Part shown: positions 1 to 16,420 of the stretch, piece by piece
Layout of the letters: each line of letters starts with the position of its first letter
Numbering within the stretch: the stretch's first letter is position 1
Source of the DNA: Piscicola geometra
Lineage: Eukaryota; Annelida; Clitellata; Hirudinida; Piscicolidae
Direction: 5' to 3'
Length of the DNA stretch: 64,000 nt
Assembly: GCA_943735955.1 (NCBI GenBank)
Contig: OX030960.1
Location: forward strand, 3,550,233 to 3,614,232
Translations under genes and position numbers: made by a program
Notes under the pieces: model-generated
What the model saw: only the letters and a program-made list of their open reading frames with translations
Told to the model about the DNA's origin: nothing
Database searches by the model: none

Positions 1-408
1 AACCATGCAATTCATCTCCATTCAACCATGCAATTCATCTCCTTTTAACCATGCCATTCACCTCCATTCAACCATGCAATTCATCTCCATTCAACCATGC
101 AATTCATCTCCTTTCAACCATGCAATTCATCTCTGTTCAGCCATGCAATTCATCTCCTTTCAACTATGCAATTCATCTCCATTCAACCATGCAATTCACC
201 TCCATTTAACCATGCAATTCACCTCCATTCAACCATGCAATTCATCTCCATTCAACCATGCAATTCATCTCCATTCAACCATGCAATTCACCTCCATTCA
301 ACCATGCAATTCATCTCCATTCAACCATGCAATTCATCTCCATTAAACCATGCAATTCATCTTCATTCAACCATGCAATTCATCTTCATTCAGCCATGCA
401 ATTCACTC
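1..408. repeat. 23-bp minisatellite (left edge, AIFM1 intron)
   Basis: About 17 tandem copies of a 23-bp unit built on ccatgcaattcatctccatt, with scattered C/T changes. The array begins at or before the window edge and decays after about 406. Because 23 is not a multiple of 3, the array is open in all three forward frames, which gives spurious overlapping ORFs. It lies downstream of the last AIFM1 exon seen here, so it is probably inside an AIFM1 intron. Confidence 0.9.
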
Positions 409-572
409 ACTCTGAAGTTCTGCCAGAAAACGATTGGAAAACCAGGCTGCTAACCTGATTTAAATAAATTCAAAATATATAAATGTTTATATTTTGATAT
501 TATCACCATTATCATCCTTGCCATAGTCATTTTCATCATCACCACCACCATAAACATCATCATCATGATCAC

Positions 573-1694
573 CTTTGCAGGGTCCTCAGTGAACCAGAGT
601 TCCTTGGAGAGGGGGGGTCTCATGTAGGGCAGGTAGCTCTCTTCTCCCACCATCAGCACCTGGTCGGGTGTGTGGAGAAAAGCTTTAAGCCAAGTTTTCA
701 AAGTGAATGCAAGATTTTACCAAAATGATGATGGGCATGTAAGTTGAAAAAGTCTTAAAAATCTATTCCTTCTGAGCAATCTACCCAAACCCAACATTTT
801 TCACCCAATCCATCCCACTCTATTAAGCTAATCCCCCCACACTCTCCTCCCCAGCCCTCCCTTCACCCTCTATCCTTCCCATCCCACTCTACCCTGTTAT
901 CAGCATCAGACGCTCTGATCGCCCTGGCTGCTGCATGGGCAGCTGTGCCTGTGCCCACGATCAAGAAGGGAACAGAAGAGGGCAGTTCTGGAAGGAAAAT
1001 TATGATTGTTTGGAAAACGTTTGGATTTTTTATTTAGGTTTATTTTATTTTGTTTTTTTAATGCTAATTTTTGTTTTTTCTCTCACTGTAAGCTCTAGTC
1101 TTTGGTGGAGGCCTGTTCAGAATCACAGGAGATCTTTTTCTTTTTTGATCCTTGAGGAGATTTAACAGATAATAATTTGAATTATTCACAAAACCTATTT
1201 TTATTTTAGGAATATATAAAAACAACTATTAATTTAGCTACCTGTAGTACATAGACTACTGCTATGAAGGATGTTGCTAGCAGAAATGACAGAACCCTCC
1301 CTTTGGTGATGACTTTTTTAGTTGTTGGGATTGTAGAAACTGGTCTGTGATTCGGTTTCGGTACGAGAATGGAAACTGATGAAAAGTTAAAATTAGATTT
1401 ATTAGTTATATATTTGCTGATTATTGCACCTTTTAATGTATTTTTTTAATGGCGGTTTTTCAAAAATGCGAAATACAATTTTTATCACTTTATTTGTTTT
1501 ATTATTTTATTTCAGTAGCAGGGTAACATAATTTTCTAATTGAAATGATGAAACTGACCTTTGAGAGGTTCATCAGAAAAGTTAGAACTTTTAAAATGAA
1601 AAAAATTAGATTTTATGAATCTTAATGATTGTGATGATACGTTTTTAGTTATTAAATTATCTGCCTGTTTTAAAAGCCTACCAAATCTCCACAT
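573..1694 (-). CDS. AIFM1: Apoptosis-inducing factor 1, mitochondrial (5' part, exons 1-5)
   Basis: AIFM1 is a mitochondrial FAD/NADH flavoprotein of the intermembrane space that supports respiratory-chain assembly and can trigger caspase-independent death. Five exons are seen on the minus strand: 1559-1694, 1242-1375, 1087-1150, 893-987 and 573-659. All have GT-AG borders and compatible phases. Exon 1 starts [10 protein letters not shown] and is Arg/Lys/Phe/Ser-rich, as expected of a matrix-targeting presequence. Exon 2 holds a hydrophobic segment ([15 protein letters not shown]) that would be the inner-membrane anchor. Exon 4 has the FAD-binding Rossmann start [20 protein letters not shown], and exon 5 the family signature [14 protein letters not shown]. 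The remaining oxidoreductase and C-terminal domains lie beyond the left edge. Start choice: first ATG of the exon whose phase fits exon 2. Identity is firm from exons 4-5; exons 1-3 rest on splice phase and composition. Confidence 0.9.
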
Positions 1695-2196
1695 GTTTAG
1701 CTACCTTTTATGAATTTTTAGATTAAGATTTCATTAGTAAAAGTGAACTACGATTTGATTTTTAAATGAAAATCTATTTGTATAACAAAAGTAATAATCA
1801 ACTACTTTATTCAAGTAATCTATAGTGACAACAAATAAATATTTTTTTATTATTCACATATAATATACAAACATTGTTTTCTAAAAAATATAATAAAGTG
1901 TTTATAAGAGTATTAGTTGTGTTAAATACCCTAATTGAAGATCAAAATGTATGGAATGAATAGAAATGTATAAAAGTGATGAAGACTTCAATTGTTTCCC
2001 ATCAAAACAGCAAACTCTGTTTCGACAATCTGAGGTGGTTTATTGAAAATAAAGAAATGAGCGCTCTTGGATTTGAGGAAAGAGCGCTATTGAAATTTAT
2101 TTGATTGATTGAATGTTGGTTTGAAATCATTCACAAAAACAAAATTTATAAAAACTATATAATTTTAGAAAATATATTTTTCTTAATAAACTGAAA
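1695..2196. promoter_or_regulatory. AIFM1 upstream region / GCK-III A 3' UTR
   Basis: About 500 bp between the AIFM1 start and the GCK-III A stop, on the same strand. Read on the minus strand it holds an AATAAA at 2039-2044, about 155 nt past the kinase stop, and is a plausible poly(A) site. A 9-bp inverted repeat (AGCGCTCTT at 2060-2068, AAGAGCGCT at 2080-2088) lies just before it. The AIFM1 promoter must also lie here, but no clear TATA or initiator can be assigned. Confidence 0.5.
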
Positions 2197-7561
<5,365 letters not shown>

Positions 7562-8557
7562 TACGAAGCCTTTAAAAGCTTCTAACTCTTTTGATAACTA
7601 CTTAAAACTTTTAATAAAACACAATTTTCAAATCAAAATGCGTTAAATACAATTCACTACGGCAATTTTGTATGACTACAGCTTAGGAGGCGTTCCTACA
7701 GAATTATCTAGCTGGGGCGAATGCATTGTTAGCCTGTAGTAAGTGGGTTGGGGATCTGAAAGTAAATGATATCATGTCTTGCTGGTTAGTTATCAAAGAT
7801 TTCAATGAAAGAATAATATTTTTATAGGCATAAAAGCAATAATGTGGGAATTCTACTTTTATGTGTTTTTTATTGAATATTTATGACTTGCTGGTGTACA
7901 AATTAGATTTTAAATGTATTTCTATTATTTGGTTCTTGATTGTAGTAACTTTCTCATGGGGAAATGAGTCGTGTCTACCGAGTTGGGCGGGGTCTCAGAA
8001 GCAGACGTCGAACTTCGCCATTGGCTGGTCCCACTTTTAAGGGAAAATATTATTTATTATCCGTCATGCCAATTTTATTGAAGGCAATTCATCCTATTTC
8101 GATGTATTATTTATCATTTCAAAAACATTTATGGAAATGTTAACTTTTCAGATACTTTCTATTTTTAAAGTTTATTATCATCAAATTTGCAAGAACATAT
8201 AAGTACAAATTTTTAATAATTGGAGAAGGTAAAATGCTGAGAATTTTCTTTAATAATGAAAGCGAAGATACGTGTCTGTGACAAATGCAAGGAGTTGTCT
8301 ATTTAAAGCTTTCAAGAATTTCCCTGTATTTTGAAGCTATTTAAAACGCTTATAATCTTGACTAGGCGTTCTGTTTGTGTTTTCAAACTATACCAAGGAA
8401 TATGTCGATACTATTTATTGGGTATTTATAAATACAAAAAAAACTACATTTAAACCAATACCCAAATTATTCATTTAATTTTCATTACTTTTCGTTAATA
8501 TTCAACACGCGGTAAAATTCTTCAATTTTGTCGTTGTATTCCCTCCCAATCATTTGT
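7562..8557. other. Intergenic region between synaptotagmin-like gene and GCK-III A
   Basis: About 1 kb separating two minus-strand genes. It should hold the GCK-III A promoter (next to 7561) and the synaptotagmin 3' UTR (next to 8558). I see no further exon, repeat or RNA in it. Confidence 0.5.
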
Positions 8558-10664
8558 TTATTCATACTGCCTCAGCACATGCCACTTGGAAGTCGTTTCC
8601 TTTGGACTTTCAAACATCGCATTCCAGTGTCTCAATTGCTCGGGCGTCGTCTTTGAGCCTAGGACGATTTTTCCTGCATTGTGGTGTGTTGTAGGTGGTT
8701 GGGATTTAGAAAAATTCATTTAGGTAATTAAATATTGAAATAACCCCCGTAGTCAAAGCGCAAATTTTACAATTATTTTATTGAAATTTTTGAAGTTGTG
8801 ATCTAACCTATAGCTTCATCTCTTCCAAATGTGTCGTAATCCATAACTGTCACCTCCAAGCTGGCATTTCTGAAGCAAAAAGGAAAACGCTCATGAGATC
8901 AGAGCAACAAAAGAAAATGTAAAAAATAAAATAAAACAAAAAATCTCATTTGGACAACTAGAATCATTCACGAAGCAACCAATCAATTGAATATATTTAT
9001 ATAGCGCTTTTCATAGATTCAAAAGCTAAGTCAAAGAAGCACCTGATTTTATCAATTGGCACGTGGAAGTCCATGCTTTGGTTGAAGATGGGATTAAGCG
9101 TGTTGAACTTGGTGGCGGTCTTTTGCTGATGTTGTTTCACGCCGTCGTATAGAAGCCATACCTTGACATAAGGGTCTGCGAATGAGTTTTTGTGTGATCT
9201 GCTCGATTTTTCAAGTTTTAGTAGAACATTTTTTGAATTACATTTTTTTACCAATCTGAAACATTATCCACGTTTAAAAATCCGTCAAACTTCTAAGCTC
9301 AAATGCTCTTTAAAATTATATTTATTCAAAAGCATTTATTGAAACAGCTTCACCAGAAGTTCCATTAAGGTCGAGTGCTTTGAGATTCTTCGCCCTGACC
9401 ACACCGAGCCTCAGAAGGGGACAGTCATACGACAAGTCTAGCAAAATATCTCCTAGGCGGCCCTAAAGATGAATATGATAGATGTTGGAAACTAATTAAA
9501 TGGATTTTCCATGTCATAAATGGTCTTGAAGCTAGTCGGGGTTTACGTCACGTTAATAATACTCTTCGTTCGATTGAATTTTATTGTCATAGATTGCATG
9601 ACATTTTTTTTTCTTTAACGATAAGAAATTTAATGAAAAAAGAAACTTATCATGAAAAAAATAGCCACTCACGAGTGTTTTCCCGTGCGGGTAGCAAAGG
9701 TTCTTCCAGAGCTTTTGTCCATTCTCCAAGTCAAACTTCGGCAACGGAATCTTGAGTTCTCCAATGGGATCATCCTTGCTGAAGCGGTCGTAATCGATCA
9801 CCTGCACAAACAACGTCATCTCCATCAGCTTGTCGTATGGGTAGTCTGCGGAAAGAGGAATATTGGAGGATGAAGTTTTGTTGCAAGTGTTAGTTGAAGT
9901 ATGGTGGGGAATTTTTTGTTTGTTAATTATTTTATTTTTACTTTAAAAAAAAATTACGCCATCAGTTTTTGAGCTACTTTTAGCAACCTTCAAATTCTAA
10001 AGTCTCATTCCACTTTGGGCTGCAGTTCTTGTGTTTGACCTCAGTGCACAAACTCGTCGCAGCATCAGGCAGCAGAGAAACCTTAACGTACGGATCACTA
10101 CTGCCTCCGATGTCCTTGATGGGCAGGTGCGTCGCTTTGAGGATCTTAAGAACGAGAGTTTTTTTAGTGAAGTTGTACTGGATGAAGAATTCCAGCATGC
10201 CTTGATGTGGTTGGTGGAGGAATAAGGGAAAATATATGAATAAGTCGTTGTATTGTATTTTTTTGTTAAAATTGCAACAAAACAATATAAGAAGCAACTG
10301 ACGCAAGCAACAAACCATATTTGAGGCTTTGTTCGTTCACTGGATCATCAGTCTCTTTCTCGTCGTTTGCAGCTTTATGTTGTTCCAGGAGAATTTCATT
10401 CTGCTGTTTGATCAGCGTCAGTTGCTCCTGCTGTAGACGTTGCTGTGTCGCTATTATTTCGTCGTTTTTCAGAATCAGTGGATCGGTGTATTCACCACAT
10501 GGCTGGATGAGTGGGGGTAGAACTAGTGGTATGCTCAGTTTTCTACAGTTTTAAATAGTTTTAGGTTTGGCGTGGATAAAAATTTTTGTAGCGTTTGTTA
10601 TTTTTTGTATTTAAAGACTTACGCAAATAGATGTACAGCAGTAGCAGTAGTCTCGACAGAACAT
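8558..10664 (-). CDS. Synaptotagmin-like tandem C2 protein without a transmembrane anchor
   Basis: Tandem C2-domain protein of the synaptotagmin family, which binds phospholipid and SNAREs in vesicle traffic. Eight exons (minus): 10623-10664, 10316-10502, 9988-10200, 9673-9845, 9354-9462, 9043-9175, 8808-8869, 8558-8673. All are in phase, giving 344 aa. The N-terminus is MFCRDYCYCCTSICPC, six Cys in the first 16 residues, then a Gln/Glu/Leu-rich predicted coiled coil (about 22-60) and no membrane segment. C2A (about 78-200) keeps the Ca-site pattern, with Asp106, Asp112 and DYDRFSKDDPIGE. C2B (about 205-340) has LDLNGTSDPYVKVWLLYD and DYDTFGRDEAIG, so Glu stands where the last Asp is usual. 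Its basic strand is QHQQKT rather than the usual Lys run. The C-terminus keeps HW and WHVL. The Cys-rich, TM-less design recalls SYT17 (B/K protein), but this is inference. The poly(A) signal AATAAA overlaps the stop codon. Confidence 0.85.
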
Positions 10665-11019
10665 GGTGGAAAGTCTAGCTTTAAAGGACTAAATCACATT
10701 TCTTCACCAGAAATTACATCAATTTTTACTCTGCATCTAGCAGATCAATAGCCCGTTAAATACAATTTCCTGCACATCGATTTGCTACATGCCATAATTG
10801 CAAAAGATCGCTTTTGGGCAATCGTTAAAAAGCATGCGCGTCACTTTTCTAGACTGGTTGATCATAACTTTGAGTGGCCGTCGTGATATGCGTTCTTAAA
10901 ATGTTATTAAAATTGATAATAATTTTTAGAATTAAAAATCTTTTTTTTGGAGAACGACGACAAAGACTAATTCGTTTATTGATGATGAATATTGGACAGA
11001 TGTGAAGGTCAATGGCAAT
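10665..11019. other. Intergenic region, synaptotagmin-like promoter / GPN2 3' end
   Basis: About 355 bp. An AATAAA on the minus strand (TTTATT at 10975-10980) lies about 40 nt after the GPN2 stop and is the likely poly(A) signal. The synaptotagmin-like start codon has a good context (ccaccATG). Confidence 0.5.
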
Positions 11020-12248
11020 TTATTTCATAGTGCTTTTATACAGACATAACTTGTCGGCTTGCCTTATAATATCAGAAAGCATCTCTTTATCCTGTGAAAT
11101 AAAAATGAAATATCTATTAAAATATCTTTGAATGATACCCATTAATAAAACTATTAAATGCTGTTAAACGACACACAAAAGTATCTCACCCTGACGGATA
11201 GAAGATTGAAAGAGACGAGTCCATACCTCTCGACCACGTCTATCAGCGCCTCTTGCAGCCTCTGTTGCATTGACGGCTTTTCTTCTTCCTGCATTTGAAA
11301 AGTGTTTGGCGATTGAGAAATGAATTTTTATCCTGTTTCAAAACGTCTTGAGCTACGTCTAAGATATATAAGGTTAAGTATAAATTATAGAATACAACAT
11401 TTCAGAATTAAAAAAACATTTATATTTAGATAAAATTAAATAATCTTCTATAATTATAATTATTATTAATTATACACCTCATTTTGGATGAAGTACTTGA
11501 GGTCTTGCACTTGAGTGAAGAAATCAATGTTGAAGGGAAGTTCACTGTGGTTGATGAGGTCACTCTTGCCTAGAATAGCCAGTGAGGGGAGTTCGATGCG
11601 AAGCATGAAGGTTAAGGTTGTGGTTAGGAGGGAGATAAAAGTGTTGGGATCACTGAGGTGGGTGGAGTCGAGAAGGAAGATGGAAACAAGATGCAGTTTG
11701 ACTGATTCAATAAGTTGTTGTAGAATATTCTGCACTGATTCATTGTGTGTGTAGAGCTCTATCTGTAGAGAAAAAAAAGTAATTTAAAAAATAGAAAAGT
11801 ATATTCAACAAATTTTACTTGTCCAGGGCAGTCAAATAGAAAATATGAGTTTTTTGGTTTTCCTTTCATTTTGTCAAGCAACCATTGAACATTTTCTTCA
11901 AGGTACTCCATGCAAAAAATCATGGCTCCATTGGGACCCAACCCTTCATGCTCCATGACGTCTGATACGTTGACCAAATCACATACGTCTATTGAGCAAG
12001 AATAAGGCAACTCATCATTTCCTGGATCTAGATTTATTACTTCAACTTCTCTGTTCAACTCTGAAAAATATATTTTTAAAATCTTATATTATTATTTTAT
12101 TATGAAAAATTTTTAACATAAAATAATCGTGGAAAGTATGCAAAGCTAAAGTTTAGCTGCTAAACTGACCCCTCAAGTATTCTTGCACAGCCATGCAGTA
12201 TGATGTCTTGCCACTACCTGGTGGACCCATTATTACTTGACCATGCAT
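11020..12248 (-). CDS. GPN2: GPN-loop GTPase 2
   Basis: GPN-loop GTPase, a family needed for assembly and nuclear import of RNA polymerase II/III. Five exons (minus): 12170-12248, 11819-12060, 11478-11762, 11190-11288, 11020-11091, all in phase, total 258 aa. The protein starts MHGQVIMGPPGSGKT (Walker A), followed by VINLDPGNDELPY, the defining Gly-Pro-Asn loop in LGPNGAM, the G3 motif FLFDCPGQ and the G4 motif GKSDLI. Wording such as NLDPxNxxLPY and DCPGQ matches GPN2 rather than GPN1 or GPN3. At 258 aa it is about 50 residues shorter than the roughly 310-aa vertebrate protein, ending soon after the DKE motif. The introns are very short (57-58 bp at the smallest). The gene sits in a same-strand run between GMPPB and the synaptotagmin-like gene. 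Confidence 0.9.
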
Positions 12249-13163
12249 CTTTAATGATATTTGTTCAAAAATAAATTTATTGAAAATTGTTTATTTTTAT
12301 TTTACATGGTTAAAATCAGTTTTTGAAAATTTACTTTTAGCTTTGAATATTTACGAGCGCTGTGTGTTTTGGTTTAAAATGTACCTTGTATTTATTGTAT
12401 TTAACTATATTTTATTTTTTTATTTTATTGTGAATATTTCATTATTTCAGCCATGCAGAAAAAAGAGTCACTTGTGAACAAAACTGGAAGTATGCTAGTG
12501 AACAATCGAAAACCATGAAATTATAACATTCTATAGACTATAAATTATTAAATGGAATAAATGACTAAAAATTTAATAATTATTACTAATAAAAGAAGTT
12601 TATAGGCACAAGTATGAATGATCTCAGCATATGTACAATTAGGACAGAATCAAAGTGAAATTAAATGGTGGTATTTCAAATAGAAGATAGAAGCAATCAC
12701 AAATATAAGATATAATAATCCAAAATACAAGGAAATATTAAGATTCTCATATCGATAACAGCTCAACTAATTGTATACAAATGTCGTGCTATATGCATTA
12801 AATAACATTGAACTTTTTTTGATATTCCTAAAAGGTAGCTGAATTTTGCAAATAGGTCATAAATAATCTACTCCCCCGTGTAATCGTGAAGTATTAGTGA
12901 TAAAGCATTAAGGGTGGGGCATGGAATGTGTGAGTGAAATATTTTAAACCTCATATTTTCATTACTGCCTACAGGTATACAGGCGTTTGGCATTTAAAAT
13001 AACACAACTAAATGGCACCTAATCGATCTGCAAACCTTCACAACCTTTTAACATGACATTTTGTCACACACAAAAACTAGAAAATATCGAGATAAAAAAG
13101 AAACCATAAACGCGAATTATCAACAATTCTCATCCATACAAACTAAATACAAGCCTAAAGAAG
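12249..13163. other. Intergenic region between GMPPB and GPN2, no gene seen
   Basis: AT-rich sequence of about 0.9 kb. It should include the GPN2 promoter and the GMPPB 3' UTR. No exon, RNA or repeat is recognised. Confidence 0.5.
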
Positions 13164-13306
13164 CTACATTATGATGCGTGGTTCGGGTACAGAGACGCTG
13201 ATCTGCTTGTGTGGCAGTACGCAGCCTCCATTCAGGTGCATTTCATCGTTCACCACCACGTCCTCGCCCAGCACTGATACATTCTCTAGCCTAGCCTGCA
13301 TGCAGG

Positions 13307-13355
<49 letters not shown>

Positions 13356-16007
13356 CATCATCATCATCATCATCCTCATCATCATCATGGTAAGGAAAGG
13401 TGTATATGTTATGGCATGGAATGGGTATGGGAGGAATTGTGGGTGAATTTTTTTTAATTAATCGGGGTTTAATTTTTAAATACGACATATCGGAAATAAA
13501 TGTTATATGTATATTTTAAATCCGAAACAGCTGGCAGACCACCATTATCTCACCCATTTTCCGATTTGGCACTTCCATCCAATAATGGAGGAGTTAATCC
13601 ATGCATGCGACTTGACCACGGTGTCGGATAGCAATGTGCAGCGCTTCAATCTCACACCATCCTCTATCACCACCCTAGGTCCGACAACCACATTCGGACC
13701 TATGCGGCAATCGGTCCCTATTACCGCTGTGGGATCCTGGTGGATTGGTGGGTGAGGGAGGTTTTTTAATTTTATTAACATTGAAATATAACTTGATAAT
13801 CTACTGATCTGTCTACCCACTTAACAATCCTACCCCTCTATTCCATTCACTGACCCAGTCAACCTCTCACCACCAACCCTGAACCACTCACCACCAACCC
13901 TGAACCACTCACCACCAACCCTGAACCACTCACCAGCCAACCACCTACTCACCACCACCAAACAACGCCAAACCAACCAATTCAACTCCTACCCACCAGC
14001 CACAAAATCACCCACCACCCCAACCAACAACACACCTTAAACCACCAACCAACTCACTACTTCCCAGCCCATCATAACCCACCAATCAATCCACCAATCC
14101 ACCAACCAAGCAACCCACTAGCCAACCACCACTCACCACTAGTACGTTTCCAACCACACAGGCATCAGCGTGCAGCCTTGAAGGCTCCGTTTGTCTTAGG
14201 TGCTCCAGATACAAACACATGCCTGTTAGGAAGTCCTTGGGTTGGCCTACATCCATCCAAAACCCTGGATGGGTGAGAAGGGATGGGTGAAAAGAGATAG
14301 AAGAAAAAAATAGGTGTTTTTAATATATAACTGAAATTCGAAAGAGATTGAAAAAGAACATCTTGGCTATTTTTACATTTCCTATTATAAAATCGGAGTG
14401 CGCGTAAAGGTCCTTAAATATAAGTTAAAGAACTTAAAAAATTGAAAAGTATGATTTAAAAGTATCAAAAAGATACAGCTGCTAAATGCCACTACCACTT
14501 TTTATTTCTCATACCACTAACCCCATCCAAACTAATGTCTTATAAATCGTCACTAATATCTCTTAAGTAGTCAAAAAGCACCCCCACCCCCTTAAGCGCA
14601 TCTTCCTCTCCCGAGCCACTCACCCTTCAACTCCATAGCGAATAGCTTTCCCTCTGCCGCCATGTAGGGAAATACTTCCTTCTCGATCGAGGTGGGTTGC
14701 AGTTGGATGCGTGTCAGAATGGAAGTGTTGAAGATGTACATGCCTGTCATAATGGTAGTGGTGGTAGTAGTTTTTGTGGTAGTGGTAATAGTTTTAGTTG
14801 TAGTAGTGGTAGTAGTTTTTGTGGTGGTGGTAGTTTTTGTAGTGGTGAAAGTATTTTTTGTGGTGGTGGTGGTGCTAGTAGTAATAAAAACAAAAAAGTA
14901 AAACACTATGAAAAAACTAAATCTAGATGTTAATAATAGATACAAAACCTGCGTTGATCTTGTTGGAAACGTATTCTTGGGGTTTTTCCACAAAGCTCTC
15001 AATTCGACCGGTGTCAGCTCCATACACCACCACTCCATACTTGGAGGGCTCATCCACCTTTGTAACCTAAGTGCCAAGCAGAAGAGAATCAAATGATAGT
15101 TTAATTTAAGTTTAAAATAAGTTGGATTAAAAAATGATTTTGATATATAACAAAGAAATTATTACTTTAATGAATTCAATTATAAGGAAAATAATTTTTA
15201 TGATATTTCCATTAAGCTTTCAATTAAGCAGCCACCACAATGGTTCCTTCTCCGCCATGATTCTGGTGGAAGGTGATCATGTCCTTGAAGGGGAACTGGC
15301 AAATGATGTCGCTGTTGAGAACGAAGAAAGGAGACTCGTCTTCAGTGAGAACCTCCCTTGCAAGTGCTAGTGGGCCGGCTGTGGAATGTTAGTAGTGGTG
15401 CTTTTAGTGAAGGATTTTATTTATATTAATTTAATAAATTATAAAATTAATATTTATTGAAATATGAATGTAATGCTTTTAATTTATGAATTTTTTGGAA
15501 AACAATGCTTTGAACTAACCTGTGCCAAGTGGTGTTTTTTCATGTGAGATTGTGATTTTGATTCCTAGCTGTTGGATAAGATAATATAAAATAAGTTTAG
15601 GGCAGTGGTCTCAATTTATAAATAAAAAGTATGAAGTATAATATTTCTACCTTTTTTTCTTCCACTTTGAGTTCTTCAATAAGCATCTCTGCATTGTAGC
15701 TTACAGCCAGAACTATTTGCTTCACACCAGCCTTCGAAATATATTATTAATAAATATAGTTACTTTCAAAATGTTAGAAGATTTATTAAATATTTATTTA
15801 TTTAAATATAATTTCAATAAGTTAACCAGCATTTTAAACTGTGTTTAATATTGAGAAATGAGCAAATATTAATATTACATCGACTAAGGCTTCGATTTGG
15901 TGGAGCAGCATTGGCTTGTTGGCAAATTCAATGAGAGGCTTTGGCCTGGTAAGAGTCAGAGGTCTCAGTCTAGTTCCATAACCTCCTACAAGAATCAGAG
16001 CTTTCAT
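13164..16007 (-). CDS. GMPPB: Mannose-1-phosphate guanylyltransferase beta (GDP-mannose pyrophosphorylase B)
   Basis: Cytosolic enzyme that makes GDP-mannose from mannose-1-phosphate and GTP for N-glycans, O-mannosylation and GPI anchors. Nine exons (minus): 15879-16007, 15651-15731, 15520-15568, 15236-15378, 14949-15066, 14624-14743, 14137-14264, 13554-13736, 13164-13295. All phases agree, giving 360 aa, the same length as I recall for the human enzyme. The N-terminal signature [18 protein letters not shown] with PKPLIEF is the nucleotide-binding loop. FVLNSD is the metal/sugar site, [11 protein letters not shown] is conserved, and the C-terminal third is a left-handed beta-helix ([18 protein letters not shown]) ending VPEPRIIM. 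Introns carry simple repeats: (ATC)n at 13309-13387, a 21-bp repeat at about 13861-13930 and GTGGTAGTAG runs at 14745-14890. Confidence 0.95.
13309..13387. repeat. (ATC)n microsatellite in last GMPPB intron
   Basis: About 26 nearly uninterrupted ATC triplets with three CTC variants, a few bases upstream (in transcript sense) of the last GMPPB exon. On the minus strand it is a GAT run close to the 3' splice site. Confidence 0.95.
13857..14136. repeat. C/A-rich simple repeats in GMPPB intron 7
   Basis: Four copies of a 21-bp unit (ccaccaaccctgaaccactca) at about 13861-13930, followed by degenerate accaacc-type sequence up to the exon at 14137. Confidence 0.8.
14745..14890. repeat. GTGGTAGTAG-type simple repeat in GMPPB intron 5
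   Basis: Degenerate tandem GGTAGTGGTAGTAGTTTTT units that abut the acceptor of the 14624-14743 exon. Repeat-derived ORFs on both strands are artefacts. Confidence 0.8.
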
Positions 16008-16420
16008 GTTTGATTACTTTTAACAACAAAAAATTAGAGTTTGAGATAAATGTTATATGAATAAGTTATCAATTTAAAAAAAAGATGAGATAAAGAAATA
16101 TTGAGAGCTATAGGTTCGCCGGTCTTTAATTCAGTGCCACGACACAATTTAAAATCATTCTAAGACATCATTTAAAAAAAATCAATAATTATAAAATTTT
16201 AATAATTTTATTTAGTTGTGAAAAATAATATTAATAAAATAATTTTTTGAAGTTTTATTCATGCCATTTCTTTAATGGCGCCTACCTTCTAAACTTTTAA
16301 TGTTCCTTAAATATTTGTTGGTTTAGGAAAATTGTTTTTTAACAATTATAATTTAATTGTATAACAAAACTATTTATATATACTTTTACTTTTTTATTTG
16401 ACCCTAATGATTCCTCTCAA
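16008..16420. promoter_or_regulatory. Divergent intergenic region GMPPB / GCK-III B
   Basis: About 410 bp between the start of GMPPB (minus) and the tentative start of GCK-III B (plus). The two genes point away from each other, so they may share a bidirectional promoter. The sequence is AT-rich and I see no distinct core element. Confidence 0.4.

Noticed and set aside
5..458. Three overlapping ORFs with peptide repeats such as MQFISIQPCNSS
   Set aside because: They are the 23-bp satellite read in three frames; no coding evidence.
2060..2088. Histone-type 3' stem-loop after GCK-III A
   Set aside because: The stem and loop do not match the histone consensus and an AATAAA is present; noted only as a short inverted repeat.
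10503..10554. Extending synaptotagmin exon 2 to the acceptor at 10543
   Set aside because: The phase does not fit exon 1 (it gives a stop); the acceptor at 10503 has a better pyrimidine tract and keeps the frame.
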